Notes: generated by a model not told the origin, from the sequence alone. 64,000 bases of DNA from Mesorhizobium sp. WSM3626 (GCF_000513935.1 NZ_AZUY01000001.1:68552-132551), one strand, 5' to 3'. Positions 24,596 to 33,457 are shown, counted from the stretch's first letter. Program-made: numbers and translations.

Positions 24596-25777
24596 ATGGT
24601 AGAGCTTTACGGCAAGACGCTGTCGCGCCGGCAGGTGGCCGAGCGATCAGGCATGCTGTCGCAATTCGCCGGCGTGCGGCTGATGACGCTCGGCGACGGT
24701 GTGGAGCGCGGCATCCGCATGCTCGAATTCCGCACCGGCTCGGGCCTGCGCTTCACCGCGCTGGTCGACCGGGCGCTCGACATCGCCGATTGCGACTATA
24801 GGGGGCAGGCGATCGGCTGGCATTCGCCGAGTGGTTTTCGCAACCCCGGCCTGCATGAGTATGAAGGGGAAGGGGGGTTGGCCTGGGCGCGCTCTTTCTC
24901 CGGCCTGCTGGTCACCTGTGGCCTCGATCATATTCTGGCCCGCGAAGACGTGCCGGCCGACAGCTACAACTACCCGGGCAAGAAGACGGTGCTCCATTCG
25001 CTGCATGGCCGTGTCGGTACGATCCCGGCGCGGCTCACCGGCCATGGCGAGCGTTGGGACGGCGACCGTTGCGTGCTGTGGTCCGAAGGCCTCGTCCAGC
25101 AGTCGACGGTGTTCGGCGAGGATCTGCATCTCATCCGCCGCATCGAGGCCGATGTCGGCGGCAACGAGATCCGGCTTTCCGACCGCGTCGTCAATCACGG
25201 CTTCAGCCGCACCCCGCATATGTATTTCTACCACGTCAATGTCAGCCATCCCCTGTTGGATGAGGGCTCGCGCTATCTGGCGCCGATCCGCGACGTCGTC
25301 TGGGCCGGCCATGCCGGCGAGCGCTACGAGGCACAGGGGGTTGGCTATCGCACGGCGCCGGCGCCACAACCAAGCTTCAGCGAGCAGGTCTGGCAGCATG
25401 AGATGGCTGCCGATGCCCATGGCGAGGTGCCGGTGGCCGTCGTCAACGACCGTATTGGGCTCGGTCTCGAACTGGTGACGCGCAAGGACCAGTTGCCGTG
25501 TGCCTATCAGTGGCAGAATTTCCAGGCCGGGCAGTACGCGCTGGGCATAGAGCCATCGACCCACCACGTGCTCGGTGATCTCGCCGCCCGCGAGCGCGGC
25601 GAGATGATCTGGCTGGAGCATGGCGAAAGCCGGGCGTACGACGCGGTGTTCCGGGTTCTCGATGGCGCCGGTGAGATCGCAGCGGCCGAAGCCAGGATCG
25701 CGGCTATCGCCCGACAGCCCACGCAGGATTATCCTCGGCCTTCCGGAAACTTTCCAAGACTGGCCGGCAGGACATGA
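24596..25777 (+). CDS. DUF4432 aldose 1-epimerase-like protein
   Basis: 393 residues, galactose-mutarotase-like beta-sandwich of the DUF4432 family. Recognisable: RFTALVDRALDIADCDYRGQ near the start, LHSLHGRVGTIPAR, YFYHVNVSHPLLDEGSRY and the C-terminal GIEPSTHHVLG. Several conserved His/Glu residues could act in ring opening. Such genes often accompany sugar importers and sugar-phosphate isomerases. Starts 11 bases after the ATPase. Confidence 0.8.
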   Translation: MVELYGKTLSRRQVAERSGMLSQFAGVRLMTLGDGVERGIRMLEFRTGSGLRFTALVDRALDIADCDYRGQAIGWHSPSGFRNPGLHEYEGEGGLAWARSFSGLLVTCGLDHILAREDVPADSYNYPGKKTVLHSLHGRVGTIPARLTGHGERWDGDRCVLWSEGLVQQSTVFGEDLHLIRRIEADVGGNEIRLSDRVVNHGFSRTPHMYFYHVNVSHPLLDEGSRYLAPIRDVVWAGHAGERYEAQGVGYRTAPAPQPSFSEQVWQHEMAADAHGEVPVAVVNDRIGLGLELVTRKDQLPCAYQWQNFQAGQYALGIEPSTHHVLGDLAARERGEMIWLEHGESRAYDAVFRVLDGAGEIAAAEARIAAIARQPTQDYPRPSGNFPRLAGRT

Positions 25778-25853
25778 GCGCGACATTTATCCAAAGCAAG
25801 CCCTCCGGCCGGCGGACCGGATTGCCAGCGGTGCGCGACGGTTGGAGGTCAGT

Positions 25854-26945
25854 GTGACGACGATGGCAAAAAAGCGCGACTACAGCCTTGTCGGCGAAAG
25901 CACCAGGGCGGCGATCGAGACCGGGCTTGCCTCGGCCGAATGGTACCATACCGACGTCCCGCGCAAGACGATGAAGGAGCTGATGCAGCGTTCCGACGGG
26001 CCGGCGATCCGCGACACCGTCATCTGGATTGTCGCGATCGTCGGTTCGGCCGCCGGTATCGTCTGGTTCTGGGGTTCGTGGTGGATGGTGCCGTTCCTGT
26101 TCGTCTACGGCGTGCTCTACGGCTCGTCGAGCGACTCGCGCTGGCACGAATGCGGCCATGGCACGGCCTTCCGTACGCGCTGGATGAGCGATGTCGTCTA
26201 CCACATCGCCTCGTTCATGCTGATGCGCAATCCCGTGCAATGGCGCTGGAGCCATGCCCGGCACCACACCGACACCATCATCGTCGGCCGCGATGCCGAG
26301 ATCGCCGTCATGCGTCCGCCGGATCTGTTGAAGGCCGCGCTTGCCTTCACCGGCATTCTCGATTTCCGCTATTCGCTGCCGACGCTGGTGCGCCAGGCAT
26401 TCGGCACGCTGTCGGACGAGGAGAAGAGCTATATCCCCGAGATGGAACAGCATAAGGCCGTGGTCGCCGCCCGCTGGCACGTCGCGATCTATGTGGCGAC
26501 AATCGCCCTGGCGATCGCGCTGAGGTCATGGATACCGCTGGTGCTGATCGGTCTGCCGCGCCTCTACGGCACCTGGCACATGGTGACGACCGGCCTGCTG
26601 CAGCATATCGGCTTGGCCGACAATGTCGTCGACCATCGGCTCAACACGCGCACCGTCTACATGAACCCGATCAGCCGGTTCATCTACTGGAACATGAACT
26701 ATCATGTGGAACACCACATGTTCCCGATGGTGCCCTATCATGCGCTGCCCAGGCTGCACGAACTGATCAAGCATGATCTGCCCGCGCCCAATCCCTCGAT
26801 GTGGCATGCCTATCGCGAGGTCTGGCCGGTCCTGCTCAGGCAGCTGAAATACGAGGATTACTACCTCAAGCGCGAATTGCCGCCGACGGCGAGGCCCTAT
26901 CGCGGCGAATTCCACGAGGTCGATATGTCGGCGGCGGCCGAATAG
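25854..26945 (+). CDS. mocD: membrane di-iron oxygenase/desaturase, MocD-like
   Basis: 363 residues. The three histidine boxes of the fatty-acid-desaturase/hydroxylase superfamily are intact: HECGH, HARHH and HVEHH, plus HLx-type His residues around MVTTGLLQHIG. Four hydrophobic segments anchor it in the inner membrane. In Sinorhizobium, MocD with the MocE ferredoxin takes part in 3-O-methyl-scyllo-inosamine demethylation; the adjacent Rieske gene supports the same job here. GTG 25854 is chosen (GGAGG 5 bases upstream); ATG 25863 is possible. The symbol is a homology-by-context call. Confidence 0.75.
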   Translation: MTTMAKKRDYSLVGESTRAAIETGLASAEWYHTDVPRKTMKELMQRSDGPAIRDTVIWIVAIVGSAAGIVWFWGSWWMVPFLFVYGVLYGSSSDSRWHECGHGTAFRTRWMSDVVYHIASFMLMRNPVQWRWSHARHHTDTIIVGRDAEIAVMRPPDLLKAALAFTGILDFRYSLPTLVRQAFGTLSDEEKSYIPEMEQHKAVVAARWHVAIYVATIALAIALRSWIPLVLIGLPRLYGTWHMVTTGLLQHIGLADNVVDHRLNTRTVYMNPISRFIYWNMNYHVEHHMFPMVPYHALPRLHELIKHDLPAPNPSMWHAYREVWPVLLRQLKYEDYYLKRELPPTARPYRGEFHEVDMSAAAE

Positions 26946-26972
26946 CGATCGCGATGGTTGCAGGAGATTGAG

Positions 26973-27284
26973 ATGGCCGATTGGGTTGAAGCTTGCGCGG
27001 TGGACGATGTCGAGGAAGAGGATGTCATCCGCTTCGACCGTGGTGGGCGGAGCTTCGCGATCTATCGTTCCCCGGACGACGAATTCTTCGCCACCGATGG
27101 TTTTTGCACGCATGAGAAGGCGCATCTGGCCGACGGGCTTGTGATGGACGACATCATCGAATGTCCCAAGCACAATGGCCGCTTCAATTACAAGACCGGC
27201 CAGGCCAAGGGCGCGCCGGTCTGCGTCAACCTCGCGACCTATCCGGTGAAGGTCGAGGCCGGTAAGGTGATGATCCAGATCTGA
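26973..27284 (+). CDS. mocE: Rieske 2Fe-2S ferredoxin, MocE-like
   Basis: 103 residues, a complete small Rieske domain. Ligands are Cys45-Thr-His47 and Cys64-Pro-Lys-His67, spaced as in ferredoxins of ring-hydroxylating and MocD-type oxygenases. It would pass electrons to the oxygenase encoded just upstream. Start fixed by GCAGGAGATTGAG. No ferredoxin reductase (MocF equivalent) is present in the window, so a generic reductase must serve. Confidence 0.82.
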   Translation: MADWVEACAVDDVEEEDVIRFDRGGRSFAIYRSPDDEFFATDGFCTHEKAHLADGLVMDDIIECPKHNGRFNYKTGQAKGAPVCVNLATYPVKVEAGKVMIQI

Positions 27285-27342
27285 AGCGGGGGCATGATCA
27301 ACCGATCGGCATCGCGATGGTAACCAACAGAGGGACGTTTTA

Positions 27343-28143
27343 ATGAGCCGAAAGAGACCGACCGTCGCCGATTTGCGCGCCATGAAGGGCAAGCGGCAGC
27401 TGACCATGCTGCGGGTGCTGACCCTGGACGAGGCGGAGGCCGCCGAACGGGCAGGGGTCGACATCGTATCGGTGCCTCCCGAACTGGTGCTCAATCCGCA
27501 ATACCGCGATGCGGCACCCAGCCTATTCACCATGCCCGGCGACAATTTCTTCGAAATCGGCACCGCGGATGATTTCGTCCGCTGGGCCTTCCGGCTCTAT
27601 AAGGCAAGCGCCGACGCGGTCTATTGCAGCGCCGGCTACGCAACCATCAAGCGGATGGCGGACGATGCCATTCCCGTCATCGGCCATGTCGGCCTCATTC
27701 CTTCCCGCGCGACCTGGACCGGCGGCTTCAAGGCGGTCGGCAAGTCCGCCGACACTGCGATGCAGGTGTTCGAGGCGGTGAAGCAACTGGAGGCGGCCGG
27801 CGCCATCGGCGCCGAGATCGAGGTGGTGCCGGTCGAGGTCGCCAAGGCGATCTCGGAGCGCACGTCGCTGATCATGCTGTCGATGGGCGCGGGCACGGGC
27901 TGCGACGCGCAATATCTGTTCGCCGACGACATCCTTGGCCAGAACAGGGGTCACATGCCCCGCCACTCCAAGGTCTATCGCAACTTCGCCGCCGAGTATG
28001 ACCGGCTGCAGGCGGAACGGGTGGCGGCATTTTCCGAATTCGTTGCCGACGTCAACGGCGGCGCCTATCCCGAGGACCGGCACATCGTGCACATGGATCC
28101 GGCCGAGCTACGCCTGTTCCTCGACAAGGTCGGCCGGGGATAA
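27343..28143 (+). CDS. PanB-fold protein with altered active site
   Basis: 266 residues aligning throughout with ketopantoate hydroxymethyltransferase (start TVADLRAMKGKRQLTMLRVL; VIGHVGLIPS; GGFKAVGKS; GAGTGCDAQYLFADDILG; GHMPRHSKVY). The PanB Mg-binding Asp in VGDS is replaced (VPPE, residues 44-47). The second Mg Asp is Thr or Met (FTMPGD), and the ketopantoate Lys is Tyr94 (AVYCSAG). The general-base Glu (IEVVP, Glu160) is kept. It is therefore unlikely to be the housekeeping PanB. It lies last in the moc-like operon and overlaps the convergent lyase-like gene by 36 bases. Substrate unknown. Confidence 0.75.
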   Translation: MSRKRPTVADLRAMKGKRQLTMLRVLTLDEAEAAERAGVDIVSVPPELVLNPQYRDAAPSLFTMPGDNFFEIGTADDFVRWAFRLYKASADAVYCSAGYATIKRMADDAIPVIGHVGLIPSRATWTGGFKAVGKSADTAMQVFEAVKQLEAAGAIGAEIEVVPVEVAKAISERTSLIMLSMGAGTGCDAQYLFADDILGQNRGHMPRHSKVYRNFAAEYDRLQAERVAAFSEFVADVNGGAYPEDRHIVHMDPAELRLFLDKVGRG

Positions 28144-29625
28144 GGCCGGCTGCCACGCACTGCCGGCCAGTGCGGCGTGGAGTGCTTCCGCATCGACGCC
28201 GAGCGGCCGGTCCTCCTTCAGCGTCAGAACGAGCGCGCGTATCAACGTGTGGACAGCTGATGTGCGTGGCGCCAGCGTCAACCCTTCACGCAAGTCGATT
28301 GCCTGTGCCGCCGCCATCAGTTCGAAAGCGATCAGCCGGCGCCACAGCGCGATCATGTCCGCGCATTTCGATATCGCCAGCGGCGTCTGCGTGGCGTGAT
28401 CCTCGACGCCTTCCGAAACCGGGAGAAAATCGAGCATCACCGGATTGGCCTTGTGGCGGATGGCGGCCAGGATCGATGTCGCCGTCTTCTGCAGCGGCAC
28501 GAAGCCGGCCGAGGCGCCACCGACCGGCGACAGGTACCTGGGCAGGCCGTTGCGGCCCGAACCGGTGAGCTGGATGAAGCGGGCGGCACTTGCGGCGGCG
28601 CATTGCGCGATTGCGAGGCCTAGTGTCTCGAAGGCGAGCGCCAGCGCCGCCGTGTGGAAGTTGCCAGTCGACATCACCACGCCGTCGTCGCCCAGCACCA
28701 GCGGATTGTCGGCGGCGGCATTCAGTTCGATCTCGACGGCGCGTCTTGCCTGGCCGATCGCCTCGATCAGCGCGCCATGGATCGAGGGCATGCAGCGGAT
28801 CGACAGCGGATCCTGTATGGTGGTGGGCGCCGGCGCTTCGTCGCGGGCGAGAAGATCGTGCAGCGCCTTGGCGGCTTCCTGCTGGCCGGCGGCCGGCCGC
28901 GCCATGTGCAGGCGGGGATCGAGGATGGCGCGATTGGCGCCGATCCCTGCCATGGTCAACGCGCCAGCCTGCTGCTGTTGGGCCAGAGCCGACAGCGCGT
29001 CCGTGACAACAAGCGCGCCGCTGCCGGCGGAGACGGCGGATGCGTTGATCAGCGACAGCCCATCCTTGGGCGCCAGGCCGATGGGGCCGAGGCGGGCCAT
29101 CATCAGCGCCTTGACCGCCGGCATGCGCCTTCCCTGATAATCAGCCTCGCCTTCGCCGATCAGCAGGCGAGCAAGCGCCGTCATCAGCACAAGGTCGCCG
29201 GCGCCGATCGAGCCCAGCGACGGCATCACCGGATGGACGCCGGCGTTGAGCGCATCGGCCAAGGCGACAAAGACTGACGGGGAGAGGCCGGATCCGCCGG
29301 CCGACAGCATTGTCAGGCGGGCGAGCATGGTTGCCCGCACGGTCTCGACCGGCAGGGCCTCGCCGACCGCGCCGCTGCGGCCTTCGAGCAACTGGCGCTG
29401 GAAGGCGCTGGCGTCACCCTCGACCGATGTGCCGAGATTGGCGCCGAGCCCGGTGTTCAGGCCGTAGATCTGCTGGCCGGAGGCCGCAGCCTGATCGAGC
29501 ACTTTTCGCGCCTTCTCCAGCCTGCCAATGACATCGGGTCCGATTTCCACCTTGCGCGCCTCGCGGGCGACAGCGGCGACATCGCCGATTCTGATGCCAG
29601 CCCCGGTGAGGACGAGCGTGCTCAT
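28108..29625 (-). CDS. HAL/PAL-family lyase homologue lacking the MIO triad
   Basis: 505 residues, full-length histidine/phenylalanine ammonia-lyase fold. Conserved: YGLNTGLG (Tyr54), SLINAS (Asn194), IQDPLSIRC (Arg277) and TGNFHTAALAL. But the Ala-Ser-Gly triad that cyclises to the MIO electrophile is missing: the site reads GSIGAGDL (residues 138-145), one residue short and with no Ser. The essential second tyrosine of QDPYS is Leu274. It cannot use the classical mechanism as read. Translationally coupled to the upstream cyclodeaminase-like gene (ATGA). Confidence 0.82.
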   Translation of the reverse strand: MSTLVLTGAGIRIGDVAAVAREARKVEIGPDVIGRLEKARKVLDQAAASGQQIYGLNTGLGANLGTSVEGDASAFQRQLLEGRSGAVGEALPVETVRATMLARLTMLSAGGSGLSPSVFVALADALNAGVHPVMPSLGSIGAGDLVLMTALARLLIGEGEADYQGRRMPAVKALMMARLGPIGLAPKDGLSLINASAVSAGSGALVVTDALSALAQQQQAGALTMAGIGANRAILDPRLHMARPAAGQQEAAKALHDLLARDEAPAPTTIQDPLSIRCMPSIHGALIEAIGQARRAVEIELNAAADNPLVLGDDGVVMSTGNFHTAALALAFETLGLAIAQCAAASAARFIQLTGSGRNGLPRYLSPVGGASAGFVPLQKTATSILAAIRHKANPVMLDFLPVSEGVEDHATQTPLAISKCADMIALWRRLIAFELMAAAQAIDLREGLTLAPRTSAVHTLIRALVLTLKEDRPLGVDAEALHAALAGSAWQPALSPADLVEEQA

Positions 29626-30623
29626 GCGAAGCGCAACCTTTGGCCGATGCCTTGCGCCTGTGCTTTGGCCAGCATCGCCTTGCCGAGCGCAATGTCGGAC
29701 AGCGACAGGCCGCGATGCCATAACAGGATTGTTTCGTCGTCACTTTGCCGTCCTGGCTTGAGTCCAGCGGCGATCTGGCCGAGTTCGGCATGCAGCGTTG
29801 CTTCGCTCAGCCGTCCGGCCTCGACATGGGCGCGCAGCGAGCCGAACTTACCGCCTTTGCACTGGCCCCAATCGTCGACGACTATCTTCTGCATGATGTC
29901 GGTCAGCGACAGCTCCACCGCGCTCATCGTGCCATAGGGGACGACCAGCGCGCCCGGCTTGATCCATTCTGTCTTCAGCAACGGCTGCGGCTCGGGCAGG
30001 CGCGATGCTTCGACGACAATGTCGGCGCCCTTGACGCAGCTCTCCCAGTCGGCGACCGCAGTGACGGGTTTGCCGAGGTCGGCGGAGAGTTTTGCTGCAA
30101 AGCCATCGCGGCTTTCCGGCCGGCGCGAATGGACGCGGATTTCGTCGAAATCGAAGAGATGGTCGAGCAGGCGCACGTTCCAATAGGCGGTGCCGCGTGC
30201 GCCGATATGGGCGAGCACCTTCGAATTATTACGAGCTAGCTGTTTGGCGCCGATCGCGGTGACGGCGCCGGTGCGCATGTCGGTGATGACGGTGGCGTCG
30301 AGGATGGCGCGCGGCGTGCCGGTGCGCGGGTCGAACAAATTGAGGATGCCGAATTCCGACGGCAGGCCATGAAGATAGTTGTCGACATAGTCGCCGACGA
30401 TTTTCACGCCGGCCGCGTCGAGCGGCGCCACGTAGCCGCGCAAGACATTGAAATGGCCGTGGAAGGACGGGTCGGGTTCGAGGTGGACACGCGGCTCGAT
30501 CACCGTCTGGCCCTTGCCTTGCGCAACGAGCCCGGCCTCGACCGCGCCGATGATCTCGGCATCGGTCATGGCAAGCGCTTCGATGTCCAGGGCATTGAGG
30601 TAGTCGATATAGATGGGCTTCAT
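29622..30623 (-). CDS. ornithine cyclodeaminase/mu-crystallin family protein
   Basis: 333 residues. The family core is visible: VIEPRVHLEP, GVKIVGDYVDNYLHGLPSEF, FDPRTGTPRAILDATVITDMRTGA and the NAD-binding loop LAHIGARGTAYWN, which departs from the usual GAGVQA. Relatives perform NAD-dependent cyclodeamination, imine reduction or alanine dehydrogenation. Co-transcribed with the MIO-less lyase homologue, so the two probably act on one amino compound. Divergent from the MFS transporter (115-bp gap). Confidence 0.8.
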   Translation of the reverse strand: MKPIYIDYLNALDIEALAMTDAEIIGAVEAGLVAQGKGQTVIEPRVHLEPDPSFHGHFNVLRGYVAPLDAAGVKIVGDYVDNYLHGLPSEFGILNLFDPRTGTPRAILDATVITDMRTGAVTAIGAKQLARNNSKVLAHIGARGTAYWNVRLLDHLFDFDEIRVHSRRPESRDGFAAKLSADLGKPVTAVADWESCVKGADIVVEASRLPEPQPLLKTEWIKPGALVVPYGTMSAVELSLTDIMQKIVVDDWGQCKGGKFGSLRAHVEAGRLSEATLHAELGQIAAGLKPGRQSDDETILLWHRGLSLSDIALGKAMLAKAQAQGIGQRLRFA

Positions 30624-30738
30624 GCGCACGCTGTTCCTCGGCCACCCCGCCCATCCATAACAGGCCGCGGCGCGACACGAAAGTTTGTTGGCTGTTGTCT
30701 GGACGCAGTCGGCCAAATGCTGTTCAAAGCGGTCCGTC

Positions 30739-32172
30739 ATGACCGCCATTTCCGAGACCGAAGCTTCAGCCGACCCAGCCGGGGATTCGCGGCGTGTGGC
30801 GCTGATCGTCGCCATCGCCTTTTTCATGCAACTGCTGGATTCGACGATCATCTCGACCTCGCTGCCGCAGATGGGCGCCTCCTTCGGCGTGCCGGCGGTG
30901 GCGATGAGCATCGGCATCACCGTCTACATGCTGACCATGGCGGTGTTCGTACCGCTGTCGGGCTGGCTCGCCGACCGTTTTGGCGCACGCAACATCTTCC
31001 TCGCGGCAATCGCGCTGTTCACTCTGGCTTCGCTCGTCTGCGGCTTCTCGCGGAATCTGACGGAATTCGTCATTGCCCGTGCCGTGCAGGGCCTGGGCAG
31101 CGCGCTGATGACACCGGTCGGCCGCATCCTGGTGCTGCGCAACGCGTCGAAATCCGAATTGCTCAACGCCACGGCGCTGATCTCCTGGCCGGCGCTGTTC
31201 GCGCCTGTCGTCGGGCCGGTGCTTGGCGGCTTCATCACCACCTATCTGTCCTGGCACTGGAATTTCTTCATCAACATCCCGCTCGGCATGATCGGGCTGG
31301 CGCTGGTCGCCCGTTTCATCCCGGGCGACCGTGAAGCCGATGCCAAGCCACTCGACTGGCCGGGTTTTTTCCTGACCTCGCTGGGGCTCGCCTGCCTGCT
31401 CTATGGCCTCGAGCGCATCGCGCATCCGGAAGATGGCGCCTGGCCGACGGTGGGGCTGATCGTTGCCGGCATCGTCGTCGGCTGGGTAGCGGTGCGGCAT
31501 CTCCGCCGCGCGCCGCATCCGCTGCTCGACCTCTCCTCGTTCAAGGTGCAGACCTTCGCCATCTCGACGCTTGCCGCCGGCACCATCTTCCGGGTGGCGA
31601 TCAACGCCACGCCGTTCCTTTTGCCGCTGCTGTTCCAGGTCGGCTTCGGGCTATCGCCGGTCGATGCCGGCATGATGATCCTGGCCTATTTCCTCGGCAA
31701 TCTCGGCATGAAGACGGTGACGACGCCGACGCTGCGCCGCTTCGGCTTTCGCTCGGTGATGGTCGTCAACGGCATCATCGCGTCCGCATCGATCATGGCG
31801 TGCGCGGCGATCTCGCCGCAGACGCCTCAGGCCCTGGTGGTGGCGCTGATGCTGATCGCCGGCCTGACGCGCTCGATGCAGTTCACCGCGCTCAACACGC
31901 TGGCCTTCGCCGATATCGCGGCGGGGCAGCGCAGCTCCGCGGCGACATTGTCGTCGATGCTGCAGCAGGTGGCGATGCTGTTCGGCGTTGCCGTGGCGGC
32001 GGCGATCCTCAACCTGTCGCAGATCGCCAGGGACCGGCCGGCGCTCGATCTCGTCGATTTTCGAGCAGCCTTCCTGGTGATCGGCGTCATCGCACTGGTT
32101 TCGTCGTTCCGTTTCCTGGTGTTGCCGAAGACCGCCGGCGCCGAGGTCTCGGGCCATATTGCCGGAAACTGA
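30739..32172 (+). CDS. MFS transporter, DHA2 (14-TM) type
   Basis: 477 residues, about 14 helices. The loop 2-3 motif A reads SGWLADRFGARN, and motif C-like GPVLGGFI in helix 5 marks drug/H+ antiporters of the EmrB/QacA subfamily. It would export a small molecule or dye across the inner membrane. Start ATG 30739 chosen; upstream in-frame residues are not hydrophobic or conserved-looking. Divergent from the cyclodeaminase-like gene, so a link to its product or substrate is possible. Confidence 0.82.
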   Translation: MTAISETEASADPAGDSRRVALIVAIAFFMQLLDSTIISTSLPQMGASFGVPAVAMSIGITVYMLTMAVFVPLSGWLADRFGARNIFLAAIALFTLASLVCGFSRNLTEFVIARAVQGLGSALMTPVGRILVLRNASKSELLNATALISWPALFAPVVGPVLGGFITTYLSWHWNFFINIPLGMIGLALVARFIPGDREADAKPLDWPGFFLTSLGLACLLYGLERIAHPEDGAWPTVGLIVAGIVVGWVAVRHLRRAPHPLLDLSSFKVQTFAISTLAAGTIFRVAINATPFLLPLLFQVGFGLSPVDAGMMILAYFLGNLGMKTVTTPTLRRFGFRSVMVVNGIIASASIMACAAISPQTPQALVVALMLIAGLTRSMQFTALNTLAFADIAAGQRSSAATLSSMLQQVAMLFGVAVAAAILNLSQIARDRPALDLVDFRAAFLVIGVIALVSSFRFLVLPKTAGAEVSGHIAGN

Positions 32173-32369
32173 AATCGAATTTTCCCGCCGATCGCTGGGT
32201 TAGATTCCGTCTTCGCCTTTGGGCTTGGTGCGGTATCTTCGCAGGCACGGGCGATGATGCAAACAATTGCCAAAAGCGCAGGAGTTTCCGGGCATTGCGC
32301 CAGATTCGGCAATCAATGCGTCCACTTTGCGAATCTCATCGCCAGCCCACCTTTTGAACGCAGATTCAT

Positions 32370-32398
32370 TTGACGAAGCGGCGCTGAGCCGATTAGCT
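32370..32398 (+). promoter_or_regulatory. possible promoter of third importer operon
   Basis: TTGACG (32370-32375), 17-base spacer, TTAGCT (32393-32398), 47 bases before the permease ATG. The -10 is weak. The rest of the 272-bp gap shows no gene. Confidence 0.3.
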
Positions 32399-32444
32399 TT
32401 CTCCCCCAGGGATGGCGGCGCTGCCACCGGGGTGAAAGCAGACA

Positions 32445-33431
32445 ATGAACATGGGCGGCTGGCTGAACTTCAGGAGCCTGAATCAGGAAGGCATTGTCTT
32501 TGCCATAGCGGTGGTGCTGTTCGTTGCCGCGGCTATAGGCCTGCCTGGCTTCATCGATCCCAACAATCTCGTCGCCATCGTCCGCTCGGTCTCGGTGCTG
32601 GGTATTCTGGCGCTGGGCATGGCGGTCGTCATCATCGGCCGCGGCATTGACCTGTCGGCGGTGGCGATCATGGCGATGTCGGTCGCCTGGTATCTGCAAC
32701 TGCTCAATACCGGAACGCCGGATGGACTGGCCTTCACCTATGTGCTGGCCGGCGTGCTCGCCATCGGCCTGCTCAACGGCTTTCTCGTCGCCTACGCCGA
32801 TGTGCCGGCGATCTTCGTCACGCTGGCAACCGGCTCCTTCGTCTTCGGCTATGTCCGTTCGCAATTGATCACCCAGGACGCGGTGCCGGTGCCGCAGGGC
32901 CATTGGGTGGAACTGCTCGGCGGCCTGCGCTTCCTCGACGTCCCGATCGAGGTGTTCGTCTTCGCGGGTCTCGCCTTCCTGTTCTTCCTGTTCCTGCGCT
33001 ACACCAAATGGGGTCGCTATATCTATTTCGCCGGCGACAATCCGGTCGCGGCGCGCAATATCGGCATTCCGGTACGGCCGATGCTGGTGCTGCGCTATGT
33101 GCTGTCCGCTTTCGTGGCGCTGATCGCCGGCCTTTTGACCGCGGCCAGCCTGCATTCGATCAACACGCGTGTCGTCAATTCGACGCTGCTCTACGACATC
33201 GTGCTGGTGGCGGTGATCGGCGGCATCGGGCTGTCGGGCGGGCGAGGCGGGGTGCGCAACGTGCTGGTCGGGGCAGCACTCATCGGCATCCTGCTCAACG
33301 CCATGACCATCATCGATATTCCGCTGCTCTACCAAAACCTGATCAAGGCGGCGATCCTGCTTGGCGCCATCATCGTCGACGGCATCATCAATCCACGTGA
33401 CGAACAGACAGCGCAGCAGGGCGACATTTAG
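32445..33431 (+). CDS. sugar ABC permease, RbsC-like
   Basis: 328 residues with 8-10 helices. Family segments: GILALGMAVVIIGRGIDLSA, IFVTLATGSFVFGYV, YFAGDNPVAARNIGIPVR and VIGGIGLSGGRGGVRNVLVG. It is one of two permeases of this importer (the other is the fusion protein), implying a heterodimeric channel. First gene of the operon. Confidence 0.83.
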   Translation: MNMGGWLNFRSLNQEGIVFAIAVVLFVAAAIGLPGFIDPNNLVAIVRSVSVLGILALGMAVVIIGRGIDLSAVAIMAMSVAWYLQLLNTGTPDGLAFTYVLAGVLAIGLLNGFLVAYADVPAIFVTLATGSFVFGYVRSQLITQDAVPVPQGHWVELLGGLRFLDVPIEVFVFAGLAFLFFLFLRYTKWGRYIYFAGDNPVAARNIGIPVRPMLVLRYVLSAFVALIAGLLTAASLHSINTRVVNSTLLYDIVLVAVIGGIGLSGGRGGVRNVLVGAALIGILLNAMTIIDIPLLYQNLIKAAILLGAIIVDGIINPRDEQTAQQGDI

Positions 33432-33457
33432 AGCAGATGGGCTAGCCCATCTTGCTC
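33431..33457 (+). terminator. intra-operon palindrome
   Basis: AGATGGGC-TAGCCCATCT perfect palindrome (33435-33452) extended by GAGCA/TGCTC flanks. Lies between permease and binding-protein genes; likely an RNA-processing or attenuation hairpin, possibly also a protein site. Confidence 0.4.

Noticed and set aside
27343..28143. Annotation as housekeeping panB
   Set aside because: Both Mg-binding Asp positions and the substrate Lys are changed and the gene sits in a moc-like operon.
28108..29625. Annotation as histidine ammonia-lyase hutH
   Set aside because: No MIO triad, catalytic Tyr replaced, and no other hut genes nearby.
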